Source: DASUPK01 sp036520315 (GTDB lineage Bacteria > Actinomycetota > Thermoleophilia > Solirubrobacterales > 70-9). Taken from it: a DNA stretch of 64,000 bases. Of this stretch, positions 38,753 to 46,890 are shown piece by piece (positions within the stretch are counted from its first letter, which is position 1; the number at the start of each line of letters is the position of its first letter). A program made the translations under genes and the position numbers. Below the pieces are notes generated by a model. The model did not search any database and had not been told where the DNA came from. It was given only the letters and a program-made list of their open reading frames with translations. The DNA lies in contig DATDJZ010000030.1 in NCBI GenBank assembly GCA_036520315.1, forward strand, positions 5,726 to 69,725. Direction: 5' to 3'.

Positions 38753-39696
38753 GGCGATTCCGGTCGCGTGGGGGACTCGGGAGCGGTTCCCGACCCGGAG
38801 GCGGACGCCCACGTGGGCGCACCGTTCCCGGAGGCGACGGGTCGGCCATCGCCGGAGATGATGCTCTCCGGCTGGCCGAAGCCGCGAAGGTCGGCGCGAC
38901 GCCTGCGTGACCGGTGCCAGAGCCGCCCGAGAACCAGGCCCGCCAGGCCGGCGCGGTAGGCGGCGTAGGGCCAGAGCGCGCTGTCGCGCTCGACTACCCG
39001 GATCAGGGCCTGAGAGGCGAGCGTCGATGCGAACGACGCCGCCGTGCCCGCGGCGAATGCTGCGCGCTGATCCCGCGGCAATCCGCGTCGCCTCAGCCGG
39101 GCACCCTTGAGCGCCGCCGCCCCGACGATCACCGGAAGGGCGACGGTCCGGGACAGCATGTTGGCGTGCTGGCGGCTGAAGCCCCGCCAGCGGGCGACGC
39201 TCAGTGTGGCGCCGTTGCGCGAGATGCCCGGGGCGAGCGCGGCCGCCTGGGCGAAGCCGAGGGCGAGCCCGTCGGCGGCGGTGGCGTGACCGCGATCCCG
39301 GCTCTGAGTCGTGCGATCGGCGGCGACCATGGCCCCCGCGCCGGCAAGAAGACCGGCGGCCGTTGGGACCGGTCCGCCCAGGCGGCGCTCGATCAGGCGC
39401 TCGAAGAGGAGGCCGAAGACAGCCGCCGGCAGGAAGGAGAGGCCGAGCACCGCAGCCTTCCGCCGGTCGAAGGAGCGGAGCTCCTCCGCGATCACCTGCC
39501 GCTGGCCGACGAGCAGCGCCGCTGCCGCGCCGGCGTGCAGTGCGACGCCGAAGGTCTTCTCCAGCTCCGCGTCGCCGTCCTCGCGCTTCCAGCCAAGGAA
39601 CCAGGAGGCGAGTGTGAGATGCGCGGAGCTGGAGACCGGCAGGAGCTCGGTCGGTCCCTGGACCGCGCCGAGGACGATCGCCCTCGATGTGTTCAT
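38749..39696 (-). CDS. uppP: Undecaprenyl-diphosphatase UppP (BacA)
   Basis: 315 residues, polytopic. Signature motifs are G-P-T-E-L-L-P-V-S-S-S-A-H near residue 15 and A-P-G-I-S-R-N-G-A-T near 155, the two halves of the active site. It recycles C55-PP to C55-P for wall and polysaccharide carriers, which fits the nearby polysaccharide locus. After about 270 a hydrophilic Ser/Gly/Pro tail extends beyond the family. ATG 39696 overlaps the dedA stop (ATGA). Confidence 0.93.
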   Translation of the reverse strand: MNTSRAIVLGAVQGPTELLPVSSSAHLTLASWFLGWKREDGDAELEKTFGVALHAGAAAALLVGQRQVIAEELRSFDRRKAAVLGLSFLPAAVFGLLFERLIERRLGGPVPTAAGLLAGAGAMVAADRTTQSRDRGHATAADGLALGFAQAAALAPGISRNGATLSVARWRGFSRQHANMLSRTVALPVIVGAAALKGARLRRRGLPRDQRAAFAAGTAASFASTLASQALIRVVERDSALWPYAAYRAGLAGLVLGRLWHRSRRRRADLRGFGQPESIISGDGRPVASGNGAPTWASASGSGTAPESPTRPESP

Positions 39697-40415
39697 CGCG
39701 AAACGGGTTGCTCCTCCGACGCATCACGGGTCGCGCTGGCGCGCGCCCTCGCATCAGCGGAGCCCTCTCGCACATCGGAAGCGGGCTCCACCCGGCCTCG
39801 TCTGCGTCTCCATAGCGCGTACACGATCACCGCCGCAATCGCGGCGAGCACCGCGTAGTCGAGGTAGTGCAGCCGGTCCTTCCAGTCATCCCACTTGCTG
39901 CCCACTTCCCTCCCGAGCAGGCCCAGGGCGAAGACCCACGGTATGCAGCCCAGGAGGGTCAACCAGGTGAAGCGCCAGAACGGCATCCTCGCGACCCCCG
40001 CCGGGAGCGAGATGAAGGTCCGGATGACCGGCAGCATCCGCGAGAAGAAGACGGTCGCGTCGCCATGGCGCTTGAACCAGCTATCGGCCCAGTCGAGGTA
40101 GCGGCGATTCGTGTGGAAGATCCGATGGCGCTCGACCAGCTCCAGGCGGCCGTAGTAGCCGATTGCGTACGCGATCCATGAGCCCACCAGGTTGCCGAGG
40201 ACGCCGGCGGCAACGATCCCGAACAGGGTGAGCGTGCCGTCCTCGACCTTGAATCCGGCGAAGAGCATCGTCGCCTCACTCGGGATCGGGATCAGGGCGC
40301 TCTCGAGCGTCATCAGCACGAAGACGCCCGCGTACCCCGCGTCGCCGATCAGGTCGGTGGCGAAATCGACCAGCTTGTCGGTCACCGCGCCGGTGAGGAT
40401 CACGAGCCCCGTCAC
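39693..40415 (-). CDS. DedA family membrane protein
   Basis: About 240 residues. The DedA/SNARE-associated domain shows F-V-L-M-T-L-E-S-A-L-I-P-I-P-S-E, G-S-W-I-A-Y-A-I-G-Y-Y-G-R, F-x-R-M-L-P-V-I-R-T-F-I-S-L-P-A-G and four to five membrane helices. DedA proteins are implicated in undecaprenyl-phosphate recycling and membrane homeostasis, which suits coupling to uppP. The last ~25 residues (D-A-R-A-R-A-S-A-T-R and following) are encoded by a palindromic repeat. The start is uncertain: GTG 40415 or GTG 40448. Confidence 0.88.
   Translation of the reverse strand: MTGLVILTGAVTDKLVDFATDLIGDAGYAGVFVLMTLESALIPIPSEATMLFAGFKVEDGTLTLFGIVAAGVLGNLVGSWIAYAIGYYGRLELVERHRIFHTNRRYLDWADSWFKRHGDATVFFSRMLPVIRTFISLPAGVARMPFWRFTWLTLLGCIPWVFALGLLGREVGSKWDDWKDRLHYLDYAVLAAIAAVIVYALWRRRRGRVEPASDVREGSADARARASATRDASEEQPVSR
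39694..39756 (-). repeat. Palindromic repeat copy D, inside the dedA 3' end
   Basis: On the minus strand GATGCGAGGGCGCGCGCC is followed by AGCGCGACCCGTGATG, a full copy-B-like unit. Then comes GGAGGAGCAACCCGTTT, the right half of the copy-C/E type. The composite is in frame with dedA, encodes D-A-R-A-R-A-S-A-T-R-D-A-S-E-E-Q-P-V-S-R and supplies its stop codon and the start codon of uppP. Confidence 0.8.
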
Positions 40416-40498
40416 AGGGGCGGCATGGTAGGCCCTGTGCCCTGGCACGGGCTTGCGCGCCCAAAAGTCCCCTTAGCGCCCACTAGACTCGCTGCGGC

Positions 40499-42394
40499 GT
40501 GGATCGGCTCAAGCATCCCGTCTGGCGTCATCGACTGATCCAGATCGCCGCCGACGCAGTCCTCGTCGCCGCGGCCTACTACCTGGCCTTCAGGTTGCGC
40601 TTCCTCGATGCCTCGGGAGGGATCCCGGAGCGCTACGACCACATGGTCGCCAACTCGATCGGATTCGTCGTCGTCGGCCAGCTGATCGTCTTCTACATCT
40701 CCGGCCTCTACGAGAAGTGGTGGCGCTACTTCCGCCTGCCGGACATGATCGCGATCCTCCGCGCCTGCGCGATCTCGACGGCGATCCTGGCGATCACCTT
40801 CCTGCTCCTGAAGCCGTTCGACGACCAGATCCCGCGGTCGGTCATCGTCTCGAACTTCCTGCTCACGGTCTTCCTCATCGGCGGCGCCCGGCTCCTCGCG
40901 AGGATGATCCTGGTGGAGCGGCTCGCCCGCCGCGACGTCCGCGGCGCGCGGCGGGTGCTCGTGATCGGCGCGGGCTCGGGCGGGCAGATGGTCGCTCGTG
41001 AGCTGCAGCTCAATCCCAACCTCGGGGCAAAGGCGATCGGGTTCCTCGATGACGATCCGCGCAAGCGCGGGATGCGTCTCCACGGCATCAACGTTCTCGG
41101 TACGACGGAGGGGGTCGGGGAGATCCTCGACGAGCTCGATCCCGACGAGGTGATCATCGCGATCCCCTCGGCCCCCGGAGTGCTGCGGGGCCGGGTCGTC
41201 ACCGCCTGCCGGGAGCGCGACGTGCCCGTGCGCACGCTACCGACCGTCTTCGAGCTGCTCCGCGGCGGCGTGCAGCTCACCAGACAGCTGCGCGAGGTCC
41301 AGGTGGAGGACGTGCTGGGGCGCGAGCCGGTGAAGATGGAGCTCGACCGGGTCGGCGCCTACATGCAGGACAAGGTCGTGCTCGTGACCGGCGCCGGCGG
41401 CTCGATCGGGGCTGAGCTGGTCCGCCAGATCGCCCGGGTGCGCCCGCGGCTGCTGGTCATCCTTGACCACGCCGAGGACAACCTCTTCCGGATCGACCGC
41501 GAGATGATCGAGGAGCGTCACTTCACCCGGATCGAGTCGGTGCTCGCCGACTGCAAGGAGCCCGAGCGGATGCTCGAGGTGATGCAGCGATTCAAGCCGG
41601 TCGTGGTCTTCCACGCAGCCGCCTACAAGCACGTGCCGCTGATGGAGGCCAACCCGCTCGAGGCGATCCGCAACAACGCGATCGCGACGCAGGTGACCGC
41701 CGAGACCGCGGTCGCCTCGGGATGCGAGCGGTTCGTGCTCGTCTCGACCGACAAGGCGGTCAACCCGCGGACGGTGATGGGGGCCTCGAAGGCGGTGGCG
41801 GAGTGGATCGTCGAGGCGGCCGGCCGAAAGCATCCCCAGACGCGCTTCGTCACCGTGCGCTTCGGCAACGTCCTAGCCTCCTCGGGCAGCGTGGTGCCGA
41901 TCTTCCGCAGCCAGATCGAGCGCGGGGGCCCGGTCACGGTCACCGATCCGGAGATGAGCCGCTACTTCATGACCATCCCGGAGGCGGTCCAGCTGGTGAT
42001 CCGCTCGGGCGACCTGGGCGGCGCCAGCGGTGAGGTCTTCGTGCTCGAGATGGGCGAGCCCGTGAAGATCGTCGATCTCGCCCACAACATGATCCGCTTG
42101 GCCGGCTACGAGCCGGAGGTGGACATCGCGATTGAGTTCGTCGGCGCGCGGCCCGGCGAGAAGCTTCATGAGGAGCTCTTCAACTCCGATGAGCGCCCCC
42201 AGCCGACCGCGGCGGACCGGATCGTCCGCGCCGTTCGCAACGCGCCACGGGATCCGGAGTGGGTGAATGCAACGATCAGCCGGCTCGAGTCCCTGGTCAG
42301 CTCCGGCGACGAGGCCGACCTCGCCGTTCAGACCGTCGAGCTGGTCATGCAGCGCCGCGCCGCTGCGCTGCCGGTCGACGACGTGACGGCTTAG
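40499..42394 (+). CDS. Nucleotide-sugar 4,6-dehydratase, membrane form (PglF/WbpM/CapD type)
   Basis: 631 residues. Four N-terminal membrane helices (about 15-130) are followed by a first Rossmann segment V-L-V-I-G-A-G-S-G-G-Q near 158. The catalytic SDR domain has V-T-G-A-G-G-S-I-G-A-E-L near 300, H-A-A-A-Y-K-H-V-P, S-T-D-K-A-V-N-P and the M-G-A-S-K motif in which Met replaces the usual catalytic Tyr, as in WbpM/PglF. It probably converts UDP-GlcNAc to a 4-keto-6-deoxy sugar, the first committed step for an N-acetylated deoxy-sugar. GTG 40499; TAGACT nine bases upstream suggests a leaderless mRNA. Confidence 0.92.
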   Translation: MDRLKHPVWRHRLIQIAADAVLVAAAYYLAFRLRFLDASGGIPERYDHMVANSIGFVVVGQLIVFYISGLYEKWWRYFRLPDMIAILRACAISTAILAITFLLLKPFDDQIPRSVIVSNFLLTVFLIGGARLLARMILVERLARRDVRGARRVLVIGAGSGGQMVARELQLNPNLGAKAIGFLDDDPRKRGMRLHGINVLGTTEGVGEILDELDPDEVIIAIPSAPGVLRGRVVTACRERDVPVRTLPTVFELLRGGVQLTRQLREVQVEDVLGREPVKMELDRVGAYMQDKVVLVTGAGGSIGAELVRQIARVRPRLLVILDHAEDNLFRIDREMIEERHFTRIESVLADCKEPERMLEVMQRFKPVVVFHAAAYKHVPLMEANPLEAIRNNAIATQVTAETAVASGCERFVLVSTDKAVNPRTVMGASKAVAEWIVEAAGRKHPQTRFVTVRFGNVLASSGSVVPIFRSQIERGGPVTVTDPEMSRYFMTIPEAVQLVIRSGDLGGASGEVFVLEMGEPVKIVDLAHNMIRLAGYEPEVDIAIEFVGARPGEKLHEELFNSDERPQPTAADRIVRAVRNAPRDPEWVNATISRLESLVSSGDEADLAVQTVELVMQRRAAALPVDDVTA

Positions 42395-42400
42395 GCAAAC

Positions 42401-42451
42401 GGCTTCGCCATCAAACGGGTTGCTCCTCGCTTCGCCTCAGAGCACCCTCGC
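42401..42451 (-). repeat. Palindromic repeat copy E (after the dehydratase gene)
   Basis: Minus-strand reading GCGAGGGTGCTCTGAGGCG, then AAGCGAGGAGCAACCCGTTT and GATGGCGAAGCC. GGGT-GCTC pairs with GAGC-A-ACCC, with the same single bulge as copy C. It fills the spacer between the dehydratase stop and the LytR_C gene. Confidence 0.8.
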
Positions 42452-42470
42452 CTAACATCCCGCGCCCCGG

Positions 42471-43298
42471 ATGAGCAGCCTTCTCAAGGACGTCGGCGCC
42501 GTTGCGGGCCTCGCCTCCTTCCTGGGGCTGGCCCTCGTTGCCCTGCTCTATTTCGCTCAGGCGCGGGACATTCGCCGCCTGCGAGAGAACGCGAGCTTCC
42601 TCGTCGAGGCCGGCTCGGAAGACGGCGAGACGGTCACGCCGGCCGAGCGAACCGCGACCGCCGTAGCCGCCAGGAAGCCCGAGGAGGCTGCCGCCGCGGC
42701 CGCCGCGACGGCCCCGAACGACTCCGAGGCCTTCAGGAGAGCCGAGCTGGCCCGCCAGGCGGCCGAGCGCCGGAAGCGCTTCGAGCAGCGCCGCCGCCGC
42801 CCCTCGAACGGCCGAGAGCGTCCCGCTTGGCTCTCCGACTCGAAGGCGATCGCCGCGGTCGTCCTGATCGGGGTGATCGTGGTCGCGGGCGCCGCCTACG
42901 GCGTCACCCGGATCGTCGGCGGTGGGTCCGAGTCCGATGCGCCGGCCGCCGGGACGAACAAGGGGCCCTGCCCGCCCGGGCAGACCAGGGTCGCCGTGCT
43001 CAACGGGACCCCGACCCCCGGCCTGGCGGCGACCTTCGCCGCTCCGCTGAAGCAGGAGGGCTACAAGACGACACCGGTCGGCAACACGGACTCACCCTTC
43101 AGCACCAGCGTGGTCATGTTCGACCCGCAGCAGGGGAAGGAGTGCGCGGGCGTGATCTCGGAGATCGTCGGCATCCCCAAGCAGCAGCCGATGGACAATG
43201 AGGTCCGCGTCGCCTCGGAGGGGGATCCGGTCGCCGTGGTCCTGGGAGACGACAAGGCCGGCTCGAGTGGGGCCAGCACGACCGGCTCGGGAATCTGA
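42471..43298 (+). CDS. LytR C-terminal domain membrane protein
   Basis: 275 residues. A first hydrophobic helix at about 8-26 is followed by an Ala/Glu-rich cytoplasmic stretch and a coiled region rich in Arg (about 85-120). A second membrane helix (125-145) precedes a LytR_C domain (PF13399-like, R-V-A-V-L-N-G-T-P-T-P-G-L-A and Y-K-T-T-P-V-G-N-T-D). LytR_C accompanies LCP transferases that attach polymers to peptidoglycan, but no LCP domain is present here. A role in presenting or anchoring the polysaccharide is inference. A small secreted protein gene follows. Confidence 0.8.
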   Translation: MSSLLKDVGAVAGLASFLGLALVALLYFAQARDIRRLRENASFLVEAGSEDGETVTPAERTATAVAARKPEEAAAAAAATAPNDSEAFRRAELARQAAERRKRFEQRRRRPSNGRERPAWLSDSKAIAAVVLIGVIVVAGAAYGVTRIVGGGSESDAPAAGTNKGPCPPGQTRVAVLNGTPTPGLAATFAAPLKQEGYKTTPVGNTDSPFSTSVVMFDPQQGKECAGVISEIVGIPKQQPMDNEVRVASEGDPVAVVLGDDKAGSSGASTTGSGI

Positions 43299-43717
43299 GC
43301 AAGCTCAGCCGATCGGTCGCCCTGATCTCCGCTGTGACGGTGGCTCTGCTGCTCGCCGGCACGGCGACGGCGATCGTCGTCACGCAGCACCTCCGTGACC
43401 AGGGCCCGGTCGCCAGCTCGATCTACTGGAAGATCCGCCCAGGCCCCCGCTACCGAGTCTGCTTCCTCACCTCGCGCGACGACCAGGTCAGGGTGTCGGT
43501 GGTCGACTTCTCGGACCGCCCGATCCGGATCCTGGCCGACAGCGAGCTGCAGGGCGGCGATGACCCGCACTGCTTCGACTGGGATGGAAAGACCTCGTCC
43601 GGTCAGCCCGCGCCGCCGGGCCCGTATCACCTCCAGCTGAGCCTGGAGCGCAATGACCGGACGGCGGTCTCAGGCGAGCACGTGACGATCCGGACCGGGG
43701 AGCTCAACCGTGAGTGA
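43295..43717 (+). CDS. Small secreted FlgD-Ig-like protein
   Basis: About 140 residues. A signal-anchor (S-V-A-L-I-S-A-V-T-V-A-L-L-L-A-G) is followed by a beta-sandwich-like region with V-R-V-S-V-V-D-F-S-D-R-P-I-R and the FlgD-type F-D-W-D-G-K-T-S-S-G-Q-P-A-P-P-G-P-Y. Such Ig-like modules occur in surface and assembly proteins. The best start is CTG 43295, overlapping the previous TGA (CTGA) and giving a basic N-region; the standard alternative is GTG 43334, leaving a truncated signal. It overlaps the following polymerase gene by eight bases. Confidence 0.7.
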   Translation: MSKLSRSVALISAVTVALLLAGTATAIVVTQHLRDQGPVASSIYWKIRPGPRYRVCFLTSRDDQVRVSVVDFSDRPIRILADSELQGGDDPHCFDWDGKTSSGQPAPPGPYHLQLSLERNDRTAVSGEHVTIRTGELNRE

Positions 43718-45257
43718 GGCACTGGAGGTCGCCGGCTGTCTCGCGGCCGCGGCGGCGGTGTCGGTCTCCTTACTCGCCTCGGACGCCCGCCTGAGGGCGA
43801 CGGGCATCTTGGTCGCGGCCGGCCTGGCCCTCGCTCTGATCGGTGGTCAGGGCTGGGATGACATCCAGAACCTCAGGGACCACCAGATCGCCTTCGCCGG
43901 GGTCATCGTCGCCAGCATCGTGATGTTGTCCGTCGGCGCGGCGGCGATGTTGCGCTGGCCCATCCTGCTCCCGCTGTTGCTGATCGCCGCGCTGCCGTTC
44001 CGGGTTCGCCTGCACGTGGCTGGCGGCGAAGCGGTGAACCTCCTGGTGCCCCTCTATGTGGTGATCGGCTCCGGGGTGTTGGCGACACTCGTGGCCACGT
44101 TTCGCGGCCAGACCAGGCTCCGCTTGCTGCCCAAGCCGCTTGTGCTGGCGCTGGTCGTGGTGGTCTGCCTGTACTCGCTGCAGACCATCTACTCACCCGA
44201 CGTCGCCTTCGCGGCTCGCAACGTCGGCTTCTTCCTGATCCCCTTCGCGATCCTCTTTTCCCTGCTCGCGGAGGCGACCTGGGACCGCCGCCTTCTGAAG
44301 CTCGCCCTCCTGGTCCTGCTCGTGGAGGGACTGATCTTCGCCCTGATCGGGATCGGGCAGTTCACCCAGGAGCACATCTTCTGGAACGACAAGCTCGAGG
44401 CCTCGAATGATTTCCACTTCTACTTCCGGGTCAATTCGCTCTTCTGGGACCCAAACATCTACGGCCGTTATCTCGTCCTCTCGATCCTGCTCGCCACGAC
44501 GACGCTGCTCTGGGCGGCCGACCGGATCAGTGCCTTGGCTCTCGCCGGAGTGGTGGCGATCGCCTTCGCCGGCCTTCTCTTCGCCTTCTCGCAGACGAGC
44601 TTCATAGCCCTGTTCGCCGGGTTGATCGTCCTGGCCGCCCTGCGCTGGAGCTTTCGCTGGACCGCGATTGCGACCTTGATCGTGATCGTCGTCGCCGGAG
44701 CTGGCCTCGTCGTCCGAACCTCGTCCAGCGACTCGACCTCGATCAACACCGAGGGGCATGGGACCTTGGTCTCGGGCGGCCTGAAGCTCGCTCGCCATCG
44801 GCCGTTCTACGGCTACGGCTCGGCGTCCTTCTCCAAGGAATTCGCTCGCGAGGAGAACGTCCCGCCGGGCGACACGACGATCTCTCACAGCGAGCCCGTC
44901 ACCGTCGCCGCCGAGCAGGGGGCGATCGGGGTGCTCGCATATCTTGCCCTCCTCGCCGCCGCCCTCTGGGCCATGGTCGATGGGATGCGCGGGATGGCTC
45001 CGGGATTGGGCGCACCGTTCAGATCGCTCGCGGAAGGGGACCGCGTCGAGCTCACTCCCGCGAGGATCGGGATCGTCGCAGCCTTCTGCGCACTGCTCGT
45101 CCACACGATCGGCTACGCGGCGTACCTGGCCGACCCGCTCACCTGGGCGCTGCTCGCCGCCGGGGGCGTGCTCGCAGCAGAGGTCGGCGCCGGCGAGTGG
45201 CCGCGGCGTGACGCCTCGACCGAGGCGGAATCCGCGGCGGCTCCTACAGTCGCCTGA
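43710..45257 (+). CDS. O-antigen ligase/polymerase family protein (Wzy-like)
   Basis: 515 residues with about twelve membrane helices and the large periplasmic loop of the PF04932 family, including G-Y-G-S-A-S-F-S-K-E-F-A and H-S-E-P-V-T-V-A-A-E-Q-G. Such proteins polymerise lipid-linked repeat units (Wzy) or ligate glycans. Presence of a flippase four bases downstream and a phosphoglycosyltransferase in the locus favours polymerase. GTG 43710. The C-terminal 40 residues are hydrophilic. Confidence 0.87.
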   Translation: MSEALEVAGCLAAAAAVSVSLLASDARLRATGILVAAGLALALIGGQGWDDIQNLRDHQIAFAGVIVASIVMLSVGAAAMLRWPILLPLLLIAALPFRVRLHVAGGEAVNLLVPLYVVIGSGVLATLVATFRGQTRLRLLPKPLVLALVVVVCLYSLQTIYSPDVAFAARNVGFFLIPFAILFSLLAEATWDRRLLKLALLVLLVEGLIFALIGIGQFTQEHIFWNDKLEASNDFHFYFRVNSLFWDPNIYGRYLVLSILLATTTLLWAADRISALALAGVVAIAFAGLLFAFSQTSFIALFAGLIVLAALRWSFRWTAIATLIVIVVAGAGLVVRTSSSDSTSINTEGHGTLVSGGLKLARHRPFYGYGSASFSKEFAREENVPPGDTTISHSEPVTVAAEQGAIGVLAYLALLAAALWAMVDGMRGMAPGLGAPFRSLAEGDRVELTPARIGIVAAFCALLVHTIGYAAYLADPLTWALLAAGGVLAAEVGAGEWPRRDASTEAESAAAPTVA

Positions 45258-45261
45258 TCCG

Positions 45262-46836
45262 ATGACCGGATACCTCCGCCGCCTGGCGACGACCGGTGCC
45301 GCATACACGGCATCGAGCGTGATCTCGAAGCTGATCGCGGTCGCCCTGCTGCCGCTCTACACGCGGTACCTGACCCCGGCCGATTACGGCGCCGCCGAGG
45401 TTCTGGTCACGGGCGTGATCGCGGCCAGCATCGTAATCCGGCTGGGGATCATCGAGGCCCTGCTGCGCTTCTACTACCAGGGAGGGGAGGAGCCGGCCCA
45501 GGTCGTCAAGACCGCGTTCGCCTCGCTGCTCTGGACGACGACGATCGGCCTGCTGGTGGCCCTTCCGCTGGCTGAACCGATCTCGAGGCTCCTACTCGAC
45601 CACTCCGACCCGGCGCTGATGCGGATCGCGATCTTCGGCCTCTGGGTGTTCACGATGTTCGAGTTCCTCACGGCGCTCTACCGGATCGACGAGCGGGCCA
45701 GGGCCTACTTCGCCTTCACGGTCGCCAACGTGCTGGTGACGATCCCGGTCACCGTCTGGCTGGTCGTGGGGGAGGACAAGGGCGCCAGCGGCCTGCTCTT
45801 GGGCCAGTACGGCACCGGGGCGGTCTTCCTCGCCGGGCTGGTGATCTCGCAGCGTCACCGCCTTGCCCTGATTCCGGACTGGGGTCTCTGGCGCCGGATG
45901 CTGCGCTGGGGGCTGCCGACGATGCCCGCCGAGCTCTCGCTCTACTCCCTCAACTTCATCGACCGGGTGCTGATCGTCCGCCTGGTCGGGCTCGGCGACG
46001 CCGGCCTTTACAGCCTCTCGGTGAAGTTCGCGCAGGCGGTCAACGTGCTGGTCAAGGGCTTCCAGCTCGCCTGGCCCCCGCTCGCCTACTCGATCACTGA
46101 CGACGACGAGGCGCGGCGCGCCTACGCCGTGATCGTCACCTGGTTCGTCTCGGTTACGACCTTCGTCGTCGCGGGGATGTGGCTGCTCTCCCGCTGGATC
46201 GTGCGCGCGCTGGCCGCCCCGGAGTTCTTCGACTCGTACAAGACGATCGGCCTCGTCTCGACCGGCGTGATGCTCTACGCGCTCTACCTCGTCCTGGTGA
46301 TCATCCTGGGACGCACCGGGCGAACTGAGTTCAACTTCCCCGCCACCGGCGCGGGAACGCTGGTGAACATCGGACTCAACCTGGCGTTGCTTCCCTCGCT
46401 CGGGATCGTCGGGGCGGGGATCTCCCTAGTCGCCTCCTACGCCGTGGTGCTGCTGCTGATGTACGTCTTCACGCAGCGGCTCTTCAAGGTGCCGTACGAG
46501 TGGCTGCGGCTCGGCCAGGCCACCGGGCTCGCGACCGTGCTGGTGCTCGCCGGCGAGCTCTTGCTGCCCACCTCGGGCATCGGCGGCCTGGCCGGCCGTA
46601 CCGCCCTCTGGCTCGCCTATCCGCTGCTCCTCTGGTGGACTGGCTTCCTGAACGAGGAGGAGCGGCAGGCGGCGGGCCGGGTCCTCCGACCCTCCTACGT
46701 GCGGGCCTCGCTCCGCCGTCTTCGGGAGGCGCCGCCCGAGGAGCCGTCGCCGGAGGAAAGGCACGAGGGTCGCGGTCCGCGCCTGACCCGCGAGACGCTC
46801 GAGGCCGAGCAACGGGATGAAGACGCGATCCGGTAG
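45262..46836 (+). CDS. Polysaccharide flippase (Wzx/MATE-like)
   Basis: 524 residues with twelve to fourteen predicted helices. The N-terminus G-A-A-Y-T-A-S-S-V-I-S-K-L-I-A-V-A-L-L-P-L-Y-T is the Wzx hallmark, with Y-L-T-P-A-D-Y-G-A-A-E-V following. It moves undecaprenyl-PP-linked oligosaccharide across the membrane before Wzy action. A charged C-terminal tail of about 55 residues is cytoplasmic. ATG 45262. It is convergent with two minus-strand glycosyltransferase genes. Confidence 0.9.
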   Translation: MTGYLRRLATTGAAYTASSVISKLIAVALLPLYTRYLTPADYGAAEVLVTGVIAASIVIRLGIIEALLRFYYQGGEEPAQVVKTAFASLLWTTTIGLLVALPLAEPISRLLLDHSDPALMRIAIFGLWVFTMFEFLTALYRIDERARAYFAFTVANVLVTIPVTVWLVVGEDKGASGLLLGQYGTGAVFLAGLVISQRHRLALIPDWGLWRRMLRWGLPTMPAELSLYSLNFIDRVLIVRLVGLGDAGLYSLSVKFAQAVNVLVKGFQLAWPPLAYSITDDDEARRAYAVIVTWFVSVTTFVVAGMWLLSRWIVRALAAPEFFDSYKTIGLVSTGVMLYALYLVLVIILGRTGRTEFNFPATGAGTLVNIGLNLALLPSLGIVGAGISLVASYAVVLLLMYVFTQRLFKVPYEWLRLGQATGLATVLVLAGELLLPTSGIGGLAGRTALWLAYPLLLWWTGFLNEEERQAAGRVLRPSYVRASLRRLREAPPEEPSPEERHEGRGPRLTRETLEAEQRDEDAIR

Positions 46837-46857
46837 GGCGGCCCGCAGCCCCGGCGC

Positions 46858-46881
46858 GGCCCAATCGGGGCCTCCGGAGGC
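46858..46881. terminator. Possible hairpin between convergent flippase and GT4 genes
   Basis: GGCCC-AATCG-GGGCC (46858-46872) overlaps the perfect palindrome GCCTCCGGAGGC (46870-46881), so alternative hairpins can form on either strand in the 54-base convergent spacer. There is no long U-tract. Confidence 0.3.
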
Positions 46882-46890
46882 GGTTTCGCA

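Noticed and set aside
37754..39775. 673-codon frame suggesting a purM fusion
   Set aside because: Only the C-terminal 332 residues are PurM. The upstream part is Arg-rich, lies antisense-frame within uppP on the same strand, and GTG 38752 gives the normal PurM start.
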